Shown here piece by piece: positions 42,118-51,727 of a stretch of 64,000 nucleotides of DNA (position 1 is the stretch's first letter; every line of letters begins with the position of its first letter). This DNA is from Corynebacterium minutissimum (GTDB taxonomy: Bacteria; Actinomycetota; Actinomycetes; Mycobacteriales; Mycobacteriaceae), in contig NZ_LAYQ01000009.1 of NCBI RefSeq assembly GCF_000988205.1, positions 22,941-86,940 of the forward strand, written 5' to 3'. A program made the position numbers and the translations under genes. The notes beneath the pieces are model-generated. The model was not told the origin of the DNA and searched no databases. It saw only the letters and a program-made list of their open reading frames with translations.

Positions 42118-42220
42118 GCAAAGGCTCCTTAAGCTAGAGGGGTGCGCTGACGAACGAAAGCTAGGATATAGCAGCGACGCGACTGACGTGAAACCTGAAG
42201 CCGTATAAGGAGCAAACGAG

Positions 42221-43069
42221 ATGGCAGAACACACGACCGTTGGCGAGATTCGCCGCGTTATCCACGAGGCCTACCCGCCGCAGCTCGCTGAGTCCTGGGA
42301 TGCAGTCGGCCTGGTGTGCGGTGACCCCGCGGACGAGGTGCGCACCGTGGCCTTCGCGTTGGACTGCACCCAGGAGGTAGCAGACAAGGCCGTGGAGCTC
42401 GGCGCGCAGATGCTTGTGGTGCATCACCCGCTGCTGCTTCGCGGGGTGACCTCGGTGGCGGCGGATACCCCGAAGGGCAAGGTCATTCACACTCTTATCC
42501 GCAACGGTGTGGCCCTCCTGGCAGCGCACACCAACGCGGATAAGGCGCGCCCGGGTGTCAACGACAAGCTGGCCGAACTCGTCGGCATCACGCCCGGCCG
42601 CCCCATCGTCCCTGTCGAGCCCTATGAGAACCTCGACGAGGCGCTGGGCCTGGGGCGCGTGGGTGAGCTTGAGCAGCCCATGACGCTGCGGGAATTCACC
42701 CAGCGCGTGGCCGATGCCCTCCCGGAAACCGAGTGGGGAGTTCGCGCGGCCGGTGATCCGGAGCGCGTGGTGAAGCGCGTGGCCGTCTCCAGTGGCTCGG
42801 GTGACTCCTTCCTGGACCAAGCAGCAGCGCTCGGCGTGGACGTCTACGTCACCTCCGATCTGCGCCACCACCCGGTAGATGAACATCTGCGCGCTGCGCA
42901 CCTGGCCGATCCTGAAGGCCCAGCCGTGGTCGATACCGCTCACTGGGCCAGCGAGTTTCCCTGGACCACCCAGGCGCGCGATATTGTGGAGAACGCATTG
43001 CGCGTGAACACCGAGATCATCGATGTCCGCACCGACCCATGGACGATTTCTGCGCATAAGGAGAACTAA
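42221..43069 (+). CDS. Nif3-like dinuclear metal center protein
   Basis: This 282-residue member of the NIF3/DUF34 family (also annotated GTP cyclohydrolase 1 type 2-like) has the metal-site blocks MLVVHHPLLLRGVTS, LLAAHTNADKARPG and VYVTSDLRHHPVDEH, with conserved histidines and aspartates for two metals. The cellular role of the family is unsettled. AAGGAG lies 8 bases before the ATG. It is the first gene of a tight plus-strand set, directly abutting the zinc-ribbon gene (stop 43069, next ATG 43070), an order seen in other corynebacteria and mycobacteria. Confidence 0.92.
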   Translation: MAEHTTVGEIRRVIHEAYPPQLAESWDAVGLVCGDPADEVRTVAFALDCTQEVADKAVELGAQMLVVHHPLLLRGVTSVAADTPKGKVIHTLIRNGVALLAAHTNADKARPGVNDKLAELVGITPGRPIVPVEPYENLDEALGLGRVGELEQPMTLREFTQRVADALPETEWGVRAAGDPERVVKRVAVSSGSGDSFLDQAAALGVDVYVTSDLRHHPVDEHLRAAHLADPEGPAVVDTAHWASEFPWTTQARDIVENALRVNTEIIDVRTDPWTISAHKEN

Positions 43070-43786
43070 ATGAAACTGTCACAGGATCTGCAGAGCATCT
43101 TGCTGGAGCTGGCGACCCTCGAGCGCTCCCAGGCGCACGGTGGAACCCCCACCATCCCGGAGCAAGAGGAATACGAGAAGGCACAGGCTGCACACGCCCG
43201 GCTTCTCGACGCCTCCGGCTCCGCCCAGCTCGCCGTCGACGATATGGAGATGGAGATCCTGCGCATCCAGGCCGACGAGCGCAAGCTGCGCCAGCGCGAG
43301 CGCGACGATAAGGCCCAGCTCGGTGCCGCGACCGACCCGGAGACCCGCAAGGACTTGGAACACGATCTCTACGCGGCTAAGTCCCGCATCGCGGATCTCA
43401 TGAGCGAGCTGCAGGAAGCCCACAACGAGATCCACGCCCTGCGTGCCAACCTGGATGTGCACGGCGCGAAAGTCTCCGATTCCGAGCGCAAGCTCGAAGT
43501 GCTCAAGCGCGCGGCCGAGGCCGCCCAGGAGGCCGCGGCGAACCGACCGGATCCGCAGGTGCGCATCGGCGAGCTGCGCGAGCAGCTGCCCGCGGATGTC
43601 TTGGAAGAGTACGAGACCGTGCGTGAAGAAAACGGTGTGGGTGCCGCTGCCTTCACCGGGCGCGGCTGCGGCGGGTGCTTCATCATTCTGCCGCCGGCCG
43701 AGCAGAACGCGGTGCGCAACGCTGCGGCCGACGAGGTCCCGCAGTGCTCTGATTGCGGCTCCTACCTGGTACGCCCGGCCTCATGA
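43070..43786 (+). CDS. Coiled-coil zinc-ribbon protein (zf-RING_7 type)
   Basis: This 238-residue protein has a long coiled coil (residues about 10-170, rich in E, A, R, with DDMEMEILRIQADERKLRQR) followed by a C4 zinc ribbon formed by GRGCGGCFIILPP and PQCSDCGSYLVRP. It is thought to bind nucleic acid or act as a scaffold; the actinobacterial members are uncharacterised. Its ATG immediately follows the nif3 stop and its own stop overlaps the start of the RNase H-CobC gene (ATGA), implying translational coupling across all three. Confidence 0.9.
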   Translation: MKLSQDLQSILLELATLERSQAHGGTPTIPEQEEYEKAQAAHARLLDASGSAQLAVDDMEMEILRIQADERKLRQRERDDKAQLGAATDPETRKDLEHDLYAAKSRIADLMSELQEAHNEIHALRANLDVHGAKVSDSERKLEVLKRAAEAAQEAAANRPDPQVRIGELREQLPADVLEEYETVREENGVGAAAFTGRGCGGCFIILPPAEQNAVRNAAADEVPQCSDCGSYLVRPAS

Positions 43787-44964
43787 AGTTAGTCATCTTC
43801 GCTGACGGCGGCTCCCGCGGCAACCCCGGGATCGCCGGTTCTGGCACTGCAGTCTACAACGAGGACCGCTCGCAGCTGCTTAGGGAAATCGCCTACGTCG
43901 TGGGGCAGAAGTCCACTAATAACGTGGCCGAATACCACGGCCTGCTGCGCGGCCTCGAGGCCGCGGTGGAACTGGGCGCGGACGAGGTGGAGTTTTACAT
44001 GGACTCCAAGCTCGTGGTGGAGCAGATGAACGGGCGCTGGAAGATCAAGCATCCGGACATGCAGAAGCTCGCCATCGAGGCGCGCCGCCTGCTCAACCAG
44101 ATTCCGCGTTTTAGCCTCGAGTGGGTACCGCGCGCCAAGAACTCGGTGGCCGATGAGCTCTCCAACGTCGCTATGGACGCCGCCGCGAAGGGCGAGCCCG
44201 TGGGCATCCTCGATATGGGGGCCGGCGACGCCGCTGAAGCCGGCGCTGCGGTCGATGCGGCGGGCGGTGTAGAACCTGGCGGGGAGGCGGGGGAGGCGTC
44301 GTCAAGCGCGGCGTCATCGACCGCGGCCGACTGGCGCCCTGAGTGTGGCCCGGCCACACGCTTCATCCTGCTGCGCCACGGGCAGACAGCGATGTCCGCC
44401 GCCAAGCAATACTCCGGGCGCGCAAACCCCGAGCTCACCGAGCTGGGCAAGAAGCAGGCGCTCGCCGCCGCCCAAGCCCTAGCGGATACCCACATCGATG
44501 CCGTAGTGTGCTCGCCGCTGCGCCGCTGCCAGCAAACAGCCGCGGCCGTGGTGGAGGGCCGGGACCTGCGGGTGGAGACCGTTGAGGACCTCATCGAGGT
44601 GGACTTTGGGCGCTGGGAAGGCAAGACCTTTGCCGAGGCCGATGCCGCCGACCCCGAGCTCCACGCGCGTTGGCTGAAGGATACGTCCGTGGCCTGCCCG
44701 GGTGGGGAGTCCCTGCGCGCCGTGCACCGTCGTGTCAGCGCCGCCCGCCGCGAGCTGCAGCAGCGCTATGCGGGGCAAACCGTGCTCGTGGTCTCCCACG
44801 TCAACCCCATCAAGTCCTTCGTGCGCCAAGCGCTCGACTCTGGACCGCAGACCCCCAACCATCTGTTCCTGGAGCTGGCTTCGCTGAGCGAAGTTGAGTT
44901 CTTCGATGGCGGTAGCACCCTGCACCGATTTAACGATGTGGGGCATCTGAGCGCGCTGCGATAA
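43783..44964 (+). CDS. Bifunctional RNase H / alpha-ribazole phosphatase (CobC-like)
   Basis: This 393-residue fusion begins with a type I RNase HI-like domain (residues 1-135: VIFADGGSRGNPGIAGSG, the glutamate in NNVAEYHGLLRGLEAA, VEFYMDSKLVVEQMNG) that cleaves RNA in RNA-DNA hybrids. An alanine/glycine-rich linker (about residues 140-190) leads to a histidine-phosphatase domain (FILLRHGQTAMSAAKQYSGR, LIEVDFGRWEGKTF, VSHVNPIKSF) like CobC of cobalamin synthesis. The same fusion is known in mycobacteria (Rv2228c). ATG 43783 overlaps the previous stop; a longer frame from 43753 would begin inside the zinc-ribbon gene. Catalytic acids of the RNase H domain are visible. Confidence 0.93.
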   Translation: MKLVIFADGGSRGNPGIAGSGTAVYNEDRSQLLREIAYVVGQKSTNNVAEYHGLLRGLEAAVELGADEVEFYMDSKLVVEQMNGRWKIKHPDMQKLAIEARRLLNQIPRFSLEWVPRAKNSVADELSNVAMDAAAKGEPVGILDMGAGDAAEAGAAVDAAGGVEPGGEAGEASSSAASSTAADWRPECGPATRFILLRHGQTAMSAAKQYSGRANPELTELGKKQALAAAQALADTHIDAVVCSPLRRCQQTAAAVVEGRDLRVETVEDLIEVDFGRWEGKTFAEADAADPELHARWLKDTSVACPGGESLRAVHRRVSAARRELQQRYAGQTVLVVSHVNPIKSFVRQALDSGPQTPNHLFLELASLSEVEFFDGGSTLHRFNDVGHLSALR

Positions 44965-44971
44965 ACTAACA

Positions 44972-45416
<445 letters not shown>

Positions 45417-45448
45417 CATATCTTTATTTTTTGGAACAATGGGACGGC

Positions 45449-46852
45449 ATGAAGCTGTATGCCGCGCCCCTGGACTTTCGCCCCATCGCCGAGGAATTCT
45501 CCGTTCCCACCGACTTCCCAGGAGAAGTCACCGCGCAGGCCGCGTCCGCGCAGGATCGTTACGCCGAGCAGCGCCGCGATGCCCGCGACATCCCGCTGGT
45601 GACTATTGATCCGGCCGGCTCCATGGACTTGGACCAGGCCGTCTTCATCGAAGCCCGCGATGGCGGCTACCGCGTGCTGTACGCCATTGCCGATGTTGGC
45701 GCTTTCATCGAACCGGGCTCCGAGCTGGAGACCGAATCCCTGACGCGCGGCCAGACCATCTACCTGCCCGATGAGCCGGCGCGGTTACACCCGGCGGAGC
45801 TCTCAGAGGATAGGGCCTCGCTGCTTGCCGACGTCGACCGCCCCGCCGTCCTCTGGACCTTCGACCTCGACACCGCGGGTGAGGTGGAGGACTTCTCGGT
45901 GGAGCGCGCACTCGTGCGCAGCCGCGCCCGGCTGGACTACGACCAGGCCCATGCGGACCTGGAGAATGGCACTTTGCATTCTTCTATCGCCCTGCTGCCG
46001 GAGGTGGGCAAGCTGCGCCAGGCTTCCTCGCTGCGCCGCGAGGCGATCAACCTGCGCCTTCCCTCGCAGCGCGTATCCGAGACGAATGATGCGGAGAAGG
46101 GGCACTACGAGCTGGTGATGGAGCCGCGCTATGAGGTGATGGACTATAACTCCGAAATCTCGTTGCTTACCGGAATGTGCGCGGGCCGATTGATGGAAGA
46201 ACACGGAGTGGGGTTCCTGCGCACGCTCTCTGCAGCCACGCCGGAAGCTGAGGCAACGTTTCGCACCGAGGCTGAGGCTCTGGGCTTTGAGTTGGGGGAG
46301 AGCAGCATTTCGGAATTCCTCCATTCCGTGGACGCGGATTCACCGCGTGGCATGGCGGTGATGCGCGAGGCCCAGCGCCTTTTGCGCGGGGCGGACTACG
46401 TGTGGCTGGAGGACGGTGAGGCGGACGTGCATGCGGGAATCGGCGGATACTATGCGCACGTGACTGCCCCGCTGCGCCGCCTCATCGACCGATTTGCCAC
46501 GGAGGTGTGCTTGGCGCTGAGCGGTGGCTATGAGGTGCCGGAGTGGGTACGCGAGCGCGCCGGGGATGTCATTTCCACGATGTGCTCGACCTCGCAGCTC
46601 GCCTCCCAAGTGGATAAGGCGTGTCTCAACCTGACAGAGGCTACGGTCTTGGCACCGTGGGTCGGCACCAATTTTGAAGCCGTGGTTGTCGACGGCGGAG
46701 AAAAGCGCGAGAAAGCGCGTCTCGTCGTGCTGGATCCGCCGGTGATTGGAGTGGCCGTGGGGCAACCGCCCACCGGCAGCGAGACTACCGTCTCGCTGGT
46801 TAAGGCCGATGTTGCCGAGCGCGATGTGCTCTTTGCGTGGCCGGCGGATTAA
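45449..46852 (+). CDS. RNB-domain ribonuclease (RNase II/R family)
   Basis: This 467-residue protein contains an RNB exonuclease core: VTIDPAGSMDLDQAVFIEAR, GGYRVLYAIADVGAFIEPGS and RGQTIYLPDEPARLHPAELS. It lacks the cold-shock and S1 domains of full-length RNase II/R, as in short actinobacterial members. In the metal cluster the usual D-F-D-D reads D-L-D-Q, so the last aspartate is replaced while the essential third acid is kept. ATG 45449 is chosen over a start at 45353 because the latter lies within rnpB. Its 3' end overlaps the convergent galactokinase-like gene by 4 bases. Confidence 0.88.
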   Translation: MKLYAAPLDFRPIAEEFSVPTDFPGEVTAQAASAQDRYAEQRRDARDIPLVTIDPAGSMDLDQAVFIEARDGGYRVLYAIADVGAFIEPGSELETESLTRGQTIYLPDEPARLHPAELSEDRASLLADVDRPAVLWTFDLDTAGEVEDFSVERALVRSRARLDYDQAHADLENGTLHSSIALLPEVGKLRQASSLRREAINLRLPSQRVSETNDAEKGHYELVMEPRYEVMDYNSEISLLTGMCAGRLMEEHGVGFLRTLSAATPEAEATFRTEAEALGFELGESSISEFLHSVDADSPRGMAVMREAQRLLRGADYVWLEDGEADVHAGIGGYYAHVTAPLRRLIDRFATEVCLALSGGYEVPEWVRERAGDVISTMCSTSQLASQVDKACLNLTEATVLAPWVGTNFEAVVVDGGEKREKARLVVLDPPVIGVAVGQPPTGSETTVSLVKADVAERDVLFAWPAD

Positions 46853-48120
46853 TCCTCGGTAATGGCGGGGGCTCCGGCCGATAGGGGGACGACAAGCAGG
46901 CCGTCCTCGGCGAGGTCGGCCGCGAAGTTCGGGGCCTTGGTGCTTGGGACATAAGCAATAACCGCGGTCGAAGTCCCGGCGTGGGCGGAGCGCGCGGCGA
47001 CGGCGCCACGAGCGGTGGCCAGTTGTGCGAGTTTTTCCGCAGAGTTGAAGCCATAGACCGTGGCCAAGGCCGACTGCGATTGGGTCAGCAGCGGGAAGAG
47101 CTCGGTGCCGCGGCGTGAGCGCAAGGCGCGGGCAATTCTTTCGGCTCGCTCGGTTTCTTCCGAGTAGAAAGTCAGCCATGCTGTGGCTTGGTCGATGGTG
47201 GGCTGGTTTTCGGGGCCGTGCACCTTGTGGACGGCGGCGAGCCACTCGAGGACACGCTGGGGCGCATCCGGCAGGAGGCGCAGCGATGCAGTGCCGAAGG
47301 CGCGGCAGGCGGCGTCAATGAAACGCTCGCGGGCGCGGATTTCGGCAACAGCCTCAGCGGAATCGAAGTCACCGGGGACGGCGAGGGCAAAAGCTGCAAT
47401 GTCCTTGTTGACCACGTGCGGTGCCTGGGTGACGGAACCGTCGGCGTAGTCGATGATGGTAATGGAGTCACCCGCGCCACGCAGTGCGGCGGAGTGGCGG
47501 GCGCGCAGCGCAGGGAAGCGGGCGAAGGTGCCGACAGCTTGGGAGCATACCTCTGCGATCCGGGCGCGAAGAGGAGCGTCGTGCAGATCGTCCGCGCCGC
47601 CGAGCAAGGCCAAAGCGGTCGCGATATCAATGGCTGCGGCGGCTCCGAGCCCAGCCGAATCTGGGATATCGTTGACCACTGTGATGTCGGCGCCGGCGGT
47701 CTCGCGGGTGAGGAGCTGGCGGTTGATCATGGTGTAGATGATGCCGCCGAGGCGCGCTGCGATGGCGCCCTCGGGCGCCGGGGGCTCGATGGGCTGGCCT
47801 TCGGAATCGACGCCGGGCTGCTGTTCCGCGGCGAGGGAGGAGACTTTCTCTAGCGAAATCTGGTCCTCAACGGTCTCGCCGTTGGTGTGCTCGAGGCGAA
47901 CGTTGACGATGCCATCGTTGCGAGGGCTCACAGCTACTGCAGCGCGGAGATCAGCCAGGCCCATGATGGTGATGCCGCCGTAGTGGTCAATGTGCTCGCC
48001 GATGAGTGCCCAGGTGGCTGGGGCGCTGGCGACATGCGCCGGCTCGGCGCCGATGTTGTCGCTGTGCGCGGCGCGAACGCGGTCGACGGCCGGGGTCGAA
48101 GGGGCAGTCCACAGGGGCAT
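46849..48120 (-). CDS. Galactokinase-like GHMP protein, probably not a kinase
   Basis: This 423-residue protein aligns with galactokinase in order of motifs (GEHIDHYGG near residue 41, DIPDSAGLGAAAAIDIATAL near residue 150, a C-terminal GHMP domain). Key positions differ: the N-terminal G-R-V-N before the GEH motif, which gives the catalytic arginine, reads ATWA; the nucleotide loop GLGSSA reads GLGAAAA; and the G-I-M-D-Q segment bearing the catalytic aspartate reads RARHSAAL. These changes suggest loss of galactokinase activity and perhaps a regulatory or binding role. No other galactose gene is nearby. AAAGGAG lies 12 bases before the ATG, a loose spacing. Confidence 0.8.
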   Translation of the reverse strand: MPLWTAPSTPAVDRVRAAHSDNIGAEPAHVASAPATWALIGEHIDHYGGITIMGLADLRAAVAVSPRNDGIVNVRLEHTNGETVEDQISLEKVSSLAAEQQPGVDSEGQPIEPPAPEGAIAARLGGIIYTMINRQLLTRETAGADITVVNDIPDSAGLGAAAAIDIATALALLGGADDLHDAPLRARIAEVCSQAVGTFARFPALRARHSAALRGAGDSITIIDYADGSVTQAPHVVNKDIAAFALAVPGDFDSAEAVAEIRARERFIDAACRAFGTASLRLLPDAPQRVLEWLAAVHKVHGPENQPTIDQATAWLTFYSEETERAERIARALRSRRGTELFPLLTQSQSALATVYGFNSAEKLAQLATARGAVAARSAHAGTSTAVIAYVPSTKAPNFAADLAEDGLLVVPLSAGAPAITED

Positions 48121-48265
48121 CGGGAAGGTTCTCCTTTGCTGGTGGCGAGATCCTGCCGTAAACGGGGCAGGAGGTAGGTGACCTATCTATTCTAACGGGC
48201 GTAGTCCATGGACGGTCTGTAGTGTGGGGTGCACTGATCGAGCGCCTAAAAGAATGGAGAAAACA

Positions 48266-48454
48266 ATGGCCGAGGCTGATAACAAGTGGTTCTACGACCC
48301 GTCCACCGGTGAGGTGACCCAGGGCAAGGTGTCTGGCTGGGAGAACCGCATGGGCCCCTATGATTCCCGCGAGGAAGCCGAGCGCGCCATCGAAATCGCG
48401 CAAGCCCGCACTGCTGCGGCTGATGCCGAGGACGCCGCTGAGGACGATTACTAA
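48266..48454 (+). CDS. Small conserved SPOR-like protein
   Basis: This is a 62-residue protein reading AEADNKWFYDPSTGEVTQGK then MGPYDSREEAERAIEIAQAR. The middle resembles a single SPOR-type peptidoglycan-binding unit and occurs as a short stand-alone protein in corynebacteria and mycobacteria; its function is not known. ATG 48266 has GGAG 8 bases upstream; in-frame codons further upstream lack a site. The C-terminal tail is acidic (ADAEDAAEDDY). A strong hairpin terminator follows 50 bases downstream. Confidence 0.8.
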   Translation: MAEADNKWFYDPSTGEVTQGKVSGWENRMGPYDSREEAERAIEIAQARTAAADAEDAAEDDY

Positions 48455-48505
48455 AGCCCTGCACGGCTCCTGCAGGACGCCTCATTGAGCGGCGGTCAAT
48501 CAAAG

Positions 48506-48552
48506 TCAACGGCCCACCCCCTCGCGAGAATCGCGACGGAGTGGGCCGTTGA
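48506..48552. terminator. Bidirectional terminator between SPOR-like and CYTH-CHAD genes
   Basis: A 12-bp perfect stem (TCAACGGCCCAC at 48506-48517, GTGGGCCGTTGA at 48541-48552) has an inner CGCGA/TCGCG pairing. It lies between convergent genes ending at 48454 and 48602. Confidence 0.8.
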
Positions 48553-48601
48553 AATGTTTGTTCCACCTGCCGGGCGTTGCAGCGCGCCCAGCGGGGAGGA
48601 A

Positions 48602-50341
48602 TTAGCGCAGCTTCTTGCGCAGCGGCTTGAACGCAGACTTGATGGCCTTGAAGCTCTCCGAGTAGGCGTTGAGCGCTTCCAAACCGATGGCGCGCTCACG
48701 CTGGTAGAGCAGACCATAGCCAAAGGTGTCCTCGCCTCGGCGGCGCGCGGTCTCTGCCAGTTCGAGCAGCTTGTCGCGAGAGGTCACCGAATCCTGGAAG
48801 TCTCCCAAGACTGACTGCATCTGCTTGCAGGCCTTGTAGAGGCTCTTCGTCTTCAACGAGGTTGCGGAACCAGCTGCCTCCGCCGCATAGCGCAGTTTCT
48901 TTGCTGCCTTGCGCATATCGTGGAAATACTCTTCACGTTCGTGCAGCGTCAGCTCGGTATTATCCCAGTTGGAGACTGCCTTCTTGTGGCGCTTGACCAG
49001 CTTGTCATAAGCCTGCTTGAGGTGCAGGGCCATCACCGTATCAAGATCGTGGGGCTCTTCGTCCTCATCTGGCTTGGCGTGCTTCGGCTCGTAGTCCTTT
49101 GCTGGCTCTTGTTCTTCCTCTTTTTCTTCAGTGGGGGCAGCGGACGCCGAATCGTCGACCGCAGAGTCTTCCGCCTCGCCGCTGGCAGAAGTGTTGTCGG
49201 CGTCAGCGGGCGTGTCTTCACCGGCAACCGGCGGGTCGGAGAGGAAGGCATCCAATGCATCGAGCAGAGCCAAGTATTGATCGGAATCGAGCGCGGCGAT
49301 GACTCGGCGATGCGCGCGGCGGTAGGCGCGGCCCATGTCGTGAGCAATGTGTTCGCGGGTGGCTTCATCGAGGACGTCGGAATCCTCGGACGCGAGGAGG
49401 TTCTGCCAACGTTCCTCCACGACCTCGGCGTCACGGGCGACGCCCAACATGGCCGCAAGTTCCTTCAGATCTGACTCAATGCGCTCGATTTCGGGGCCCA
49501 CCACAATGCCGTGGAAGGTCTGCAAGTGGCTGCGCAGTTCACGGGTAGCAACGCGCATCTGGTGAACCGAATCCCACTCATCGCGGCGAACCCGTGGATC
49601 ATATTCGACGAGCTTGTCCCGATTGGCTTTCAATGCGTCCACAACCGCTGCCGCGGGTGAGCCCGGCTCCACGTTGGACGTGGCAAGCGACGGGGGAAGC
49701 TCGACATTATTGATGGATTCACCCAATGCCGACTTCAACTTGGACGGCGAGGAAGAAACCCGAGCCCCAGAGCTAATCAGTAGGGAAGTGGCGTGCCGCA
49801 GTAGAGCGCTGCCTTCCTTGGATCCAGGGAGCTCCCCAGCGAGCTCGACTTCCCACTCACGCCAGGTGCTCTGGGAGCCACCCGGAAGAAAGGAGAAGGC
49901 GGTGACATGGTCATCACAGAACTCAGCGACCGGCTGGTCATCGGCGTTGACAAGGAGCAATTCGGTGCGGTTGTTGTCGACCTGTGCAATGGGCTCCAGC
50001 GGATGATTGCGGATCACTGAGCGAACCTGGTGGAGAAGCTCGGCGGGAACCTCGTACTTGCCATCAATTGGTTCGCCGAGTTCGGCACGAATTTCGGTGC
50101 GGCCTTCGGCACCGGGGATCTTGATGTGCCAACCGTCATCATTTCCACCGGTGCGACGGCGCAGCGTGATCTTGGCGTGGGTAAGGCGAAGGTCCTCCGT
50201 GTCGTAATAGATCGCCGACAATGATTGGTGGCGGGTTTCTGCTACTCGGGCAACCTCGTCGAGGTTGGTGAGATCGGGCGCCGGCGTGGCTTCATCCACG
50301 GCGAACTTGGCTTCGATTTCAAGGAACGTCTTCGGAGACAT
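48602..50341 (-). CDS. CYTH-CHAD domain protein
   Basis: This 579-residue protein has an N-terminal CYTH triphosphate tunnel domain (FLEIEAKFAVDE, with the E-x-E-x-K motif; residues 1-200) and a C-terminal CHAD domain made of helical repeats with conserved basic residues (VHQMRVATRELRSHLQTF and HDMRKAAKKLRYAAEAAG). CHAD domains bind polyphosphate, and CYTH domains hydrolyse or bind triphosphates, so a role at polyphosphate granules is likely. A low-complexity acidic insert (AEDSAVDDSASAAPTEEKEE) splits the CHAD domain at about residues 385-450. ATG 50341 places the E-x-E-x-K motif at the N-terminus, with GAAGGTG upstream. Confidence 0.92.
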   Translation of the reverse strand: MSPKTFLEIEAKFAVDEATPAPDLTNLDEVARVAETRHQSLSAIYYDTEDLRLTHAKITLRRRTGGNDDGWHIKIPGAEGRTEIRAELGEPIDGKYEVPAELLHQVRSVIRNHPLEPIAQVDNNRTELLLVNADDQPVAEFCDDHVTAFSFLPGGSQSTWREWEVELAGELPGSKEGSALLRHATSLLISSGARVSSSPSKLKSALGESINNVELPPSLATSNVEPGSPAAAVVDALKANRDKLVEYDPRVRRDEWDSVHQMRVATRELRSHLQTFHGIVVGPEIERIESDLKELAAMLGVARDAEVVEERWQNLLASEDSDVLDEATREHIAHDMGRAYRRAHRRVIAALDSDQYLALLDALDAFLSDPPVAGEDTPADADNTSASGEAEDSAVDDSASAAPTEEKEEEQEPAKDYEPKHAKPDEDEEPHDLDTVMALHLKQAYDKLVKRHKKAVSNWDNTELTLHEREEYFHDMRKAAKKLRYAAEAAGSATSLKTKSLYKACKQMQSVLGDFQDSVTSRDKLLELAETARRRGEDTFGYGLLYQRERAIGLEALNAYSESFKAIKSAFKPLRKKLR

Positions 50342-50451
50342 GTACACACCTTCGTCGGGGAGCGAAAATTTAAAGAGGAGGCACAAAACCTCTACACTTC
50401 CATCTAGTTTACCTAGTCATTAGAGCACTTGTGCCAGCCTTTGAGCCCGCC

Positions 50452-51528
50452 CTAACGAGTGAGTTGGGCACGTCCTGCCAGCCCTGAGGAATCACCACTT
50501 AAATGAGACCTTTCCGCAGCGGATGCCCCGGCGGACACGCCTGCTCGGCTCCCCATAGCTAAAGATATGGTGCGGGCGTTGGGAAAGAGCTGATCTACTA
50601 CCGCTTCTGCGCTACGCCGACGATCTTCCACCGCTGATAAAGATTGTTGGGCAAGGAATACTGCATCATGCCTAGTCCCCGGGTTCCGTGCTGTGGAAGC
50701 TGTCGCGTCTGTACTTTGTGGCCCCAGCGTGGTGTTTGCCTCATCTAAGAGCTGACCGATTCGGGTGGCATAAGACAAAATGAAGCTTCGGCGAAAAGCT
50801 GCAACATTGCCGTCTTGGCGTGCGCTTTTCGCGTGTTCTCCGTGGTGCATGTGCCACTCACACTGCCGAAGAAGTGAAGCGAAGAGGTCGGTGACATGGT
50901 GGACGTCCTCTTTAGCTCCGAAGACTGTGATGATCCCTTTGGGGTGAAGTTGCAGCACAGTGCATCCATTGCGATCCGCGATGACGCTAAGAAGTGTGGT
51001 CTTGTGCTTAATATAGGGGGCGCTGATATGAAGGCGCGTGGAAACTACGGAGCTGGGCGAAGCGTCGAGAGCGCCATCGATCCGGTGTCGTTGCCGCAGG
51101 CTTTGTGCCTTGGCAATGAGCGCACTGGCTTCTTCCTCGTAGGGAGTGGATTCGGCCTTCCGCAGAAGGTGGGAGATTTTGGTGCGGATTTTATCCTCCT
51201 TGCTGCCATGCGCTGACTGGGAGCTATTTCTCTCAGGCACGAGCACGTCAACGTCACGAAGTAAGGGAAGCAACATGGTTGCTTCGATGAGTCGCGTCAG
51301 TTCATCGGTGGACATGGTCATCGAAGCAGGCGGAGTTAGGCTTAACCACTCTTTGCGCAACGCAGTGGAACTAATCTGTGCGGGCACCTGGCCGGCGGCA
51401 CGATAAATGAGTGGGTGGCAAAAGTCGCCCACGACGTGAAGAAGATCCTTAGGGGACCATCCTCGCTGGGCCGCTCGGATAATGAGGTCGAGTCCTTGCT
51501 CGCTCAGTGTTGCGTGGTTGGTGTTCAT
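50452..51528 (-). CDS. DUF2786 domain protein
   Basis: This 358-residue protein has a central DUF2786 signature, KIRTKISHLLRKAESTPYEE followed by EASALIAKAQSLRQRHRID, at about residues 110-150, then a region with conserved histidines (LRQCEWHMHHGEHAKSARQ). DUF2786 proteins are uncharacterised and sometimes resemble metal- or nucleic-acid-binding proteins. ATG 51528 is chosen over GTG 51537 on spacing to the AGGA site. It diverges from glnA2; the 199 bases between carry an unusual hairpin with a T-run on this strand. No functional link to nitrogen is shown. Confidence 0.8.
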   Translation of the reverse strand: MNTNHATLSEQGLDLIIRAAQRGWSPKDLLHVVGDFCHPLIYRAAGQVPAQISSTALRKEWLSLTPPASMTMSTDELTRLIEATMLLPLLRDVDVLVPERNSSQSAHGSKEDKIRTKISHLLRKAESTPYEEEASALIAKAQSLRQRHRIDGALDASPSSVVSTRLHISAPYIKHKTTLLSVIADRNGCTVLQLHPKGIITVFGAKEDVHHVTDLFASLLRQCEWHMHHGEHAKSARQDGNVAAFRRSFILSYATRIGQLLDEANTTLGPQSTDATASTARNPGTRHDAVFLAQQSLSAVEDRRRSAEAVVDQLFPNARTISLAMGSRAGVSAGASAAERSHLSGDSSGLAGRAQLTR

Positions 51529-51613
51529 GGAAATCACATTCCTATCTTTGTTCGTACATCAGTTTGGATATGGGGCCATTCAAGCATGTGACAGCGACAA
51601 GGGTTTGGAAGGT

Positions 51614-51677
51614 CGAAAAAATTTGCCCCCGAGTTACTCTTGCCAACTGGGCCGATAGGTGACGCTGCGGGGGCAAA
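51614..51677 (-). terminator. Intrinsic-terminator-like hairpin in the leader of the DUF2786 gene
   Basis: On the minus strand, TTTGCCCCCG (51668-51677) pairs perfectly with CGGGGGCAAA (51622-51631) across a 36-base loop holding a smaller GCC/GGC hairpin, followed at once by TTTTTT. This looks like an attenuator or the end of a short RNA, because no upstream gene on this strand needs a terminator. Confidence 0.5.
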
Positions 51678-51727
51678 AGAGCAAACGCCCAGCCGCGGCT
51701 TCGGTGCGCGGCGGTAGGGTTTAAAAC

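Noticed and set aside
42161..43057. 298-codon minus-strand frame opposite nif3
   Set aside because: nif3 on the plus strand has a ribosome site and intact metal motifs; the antisense frame has none.
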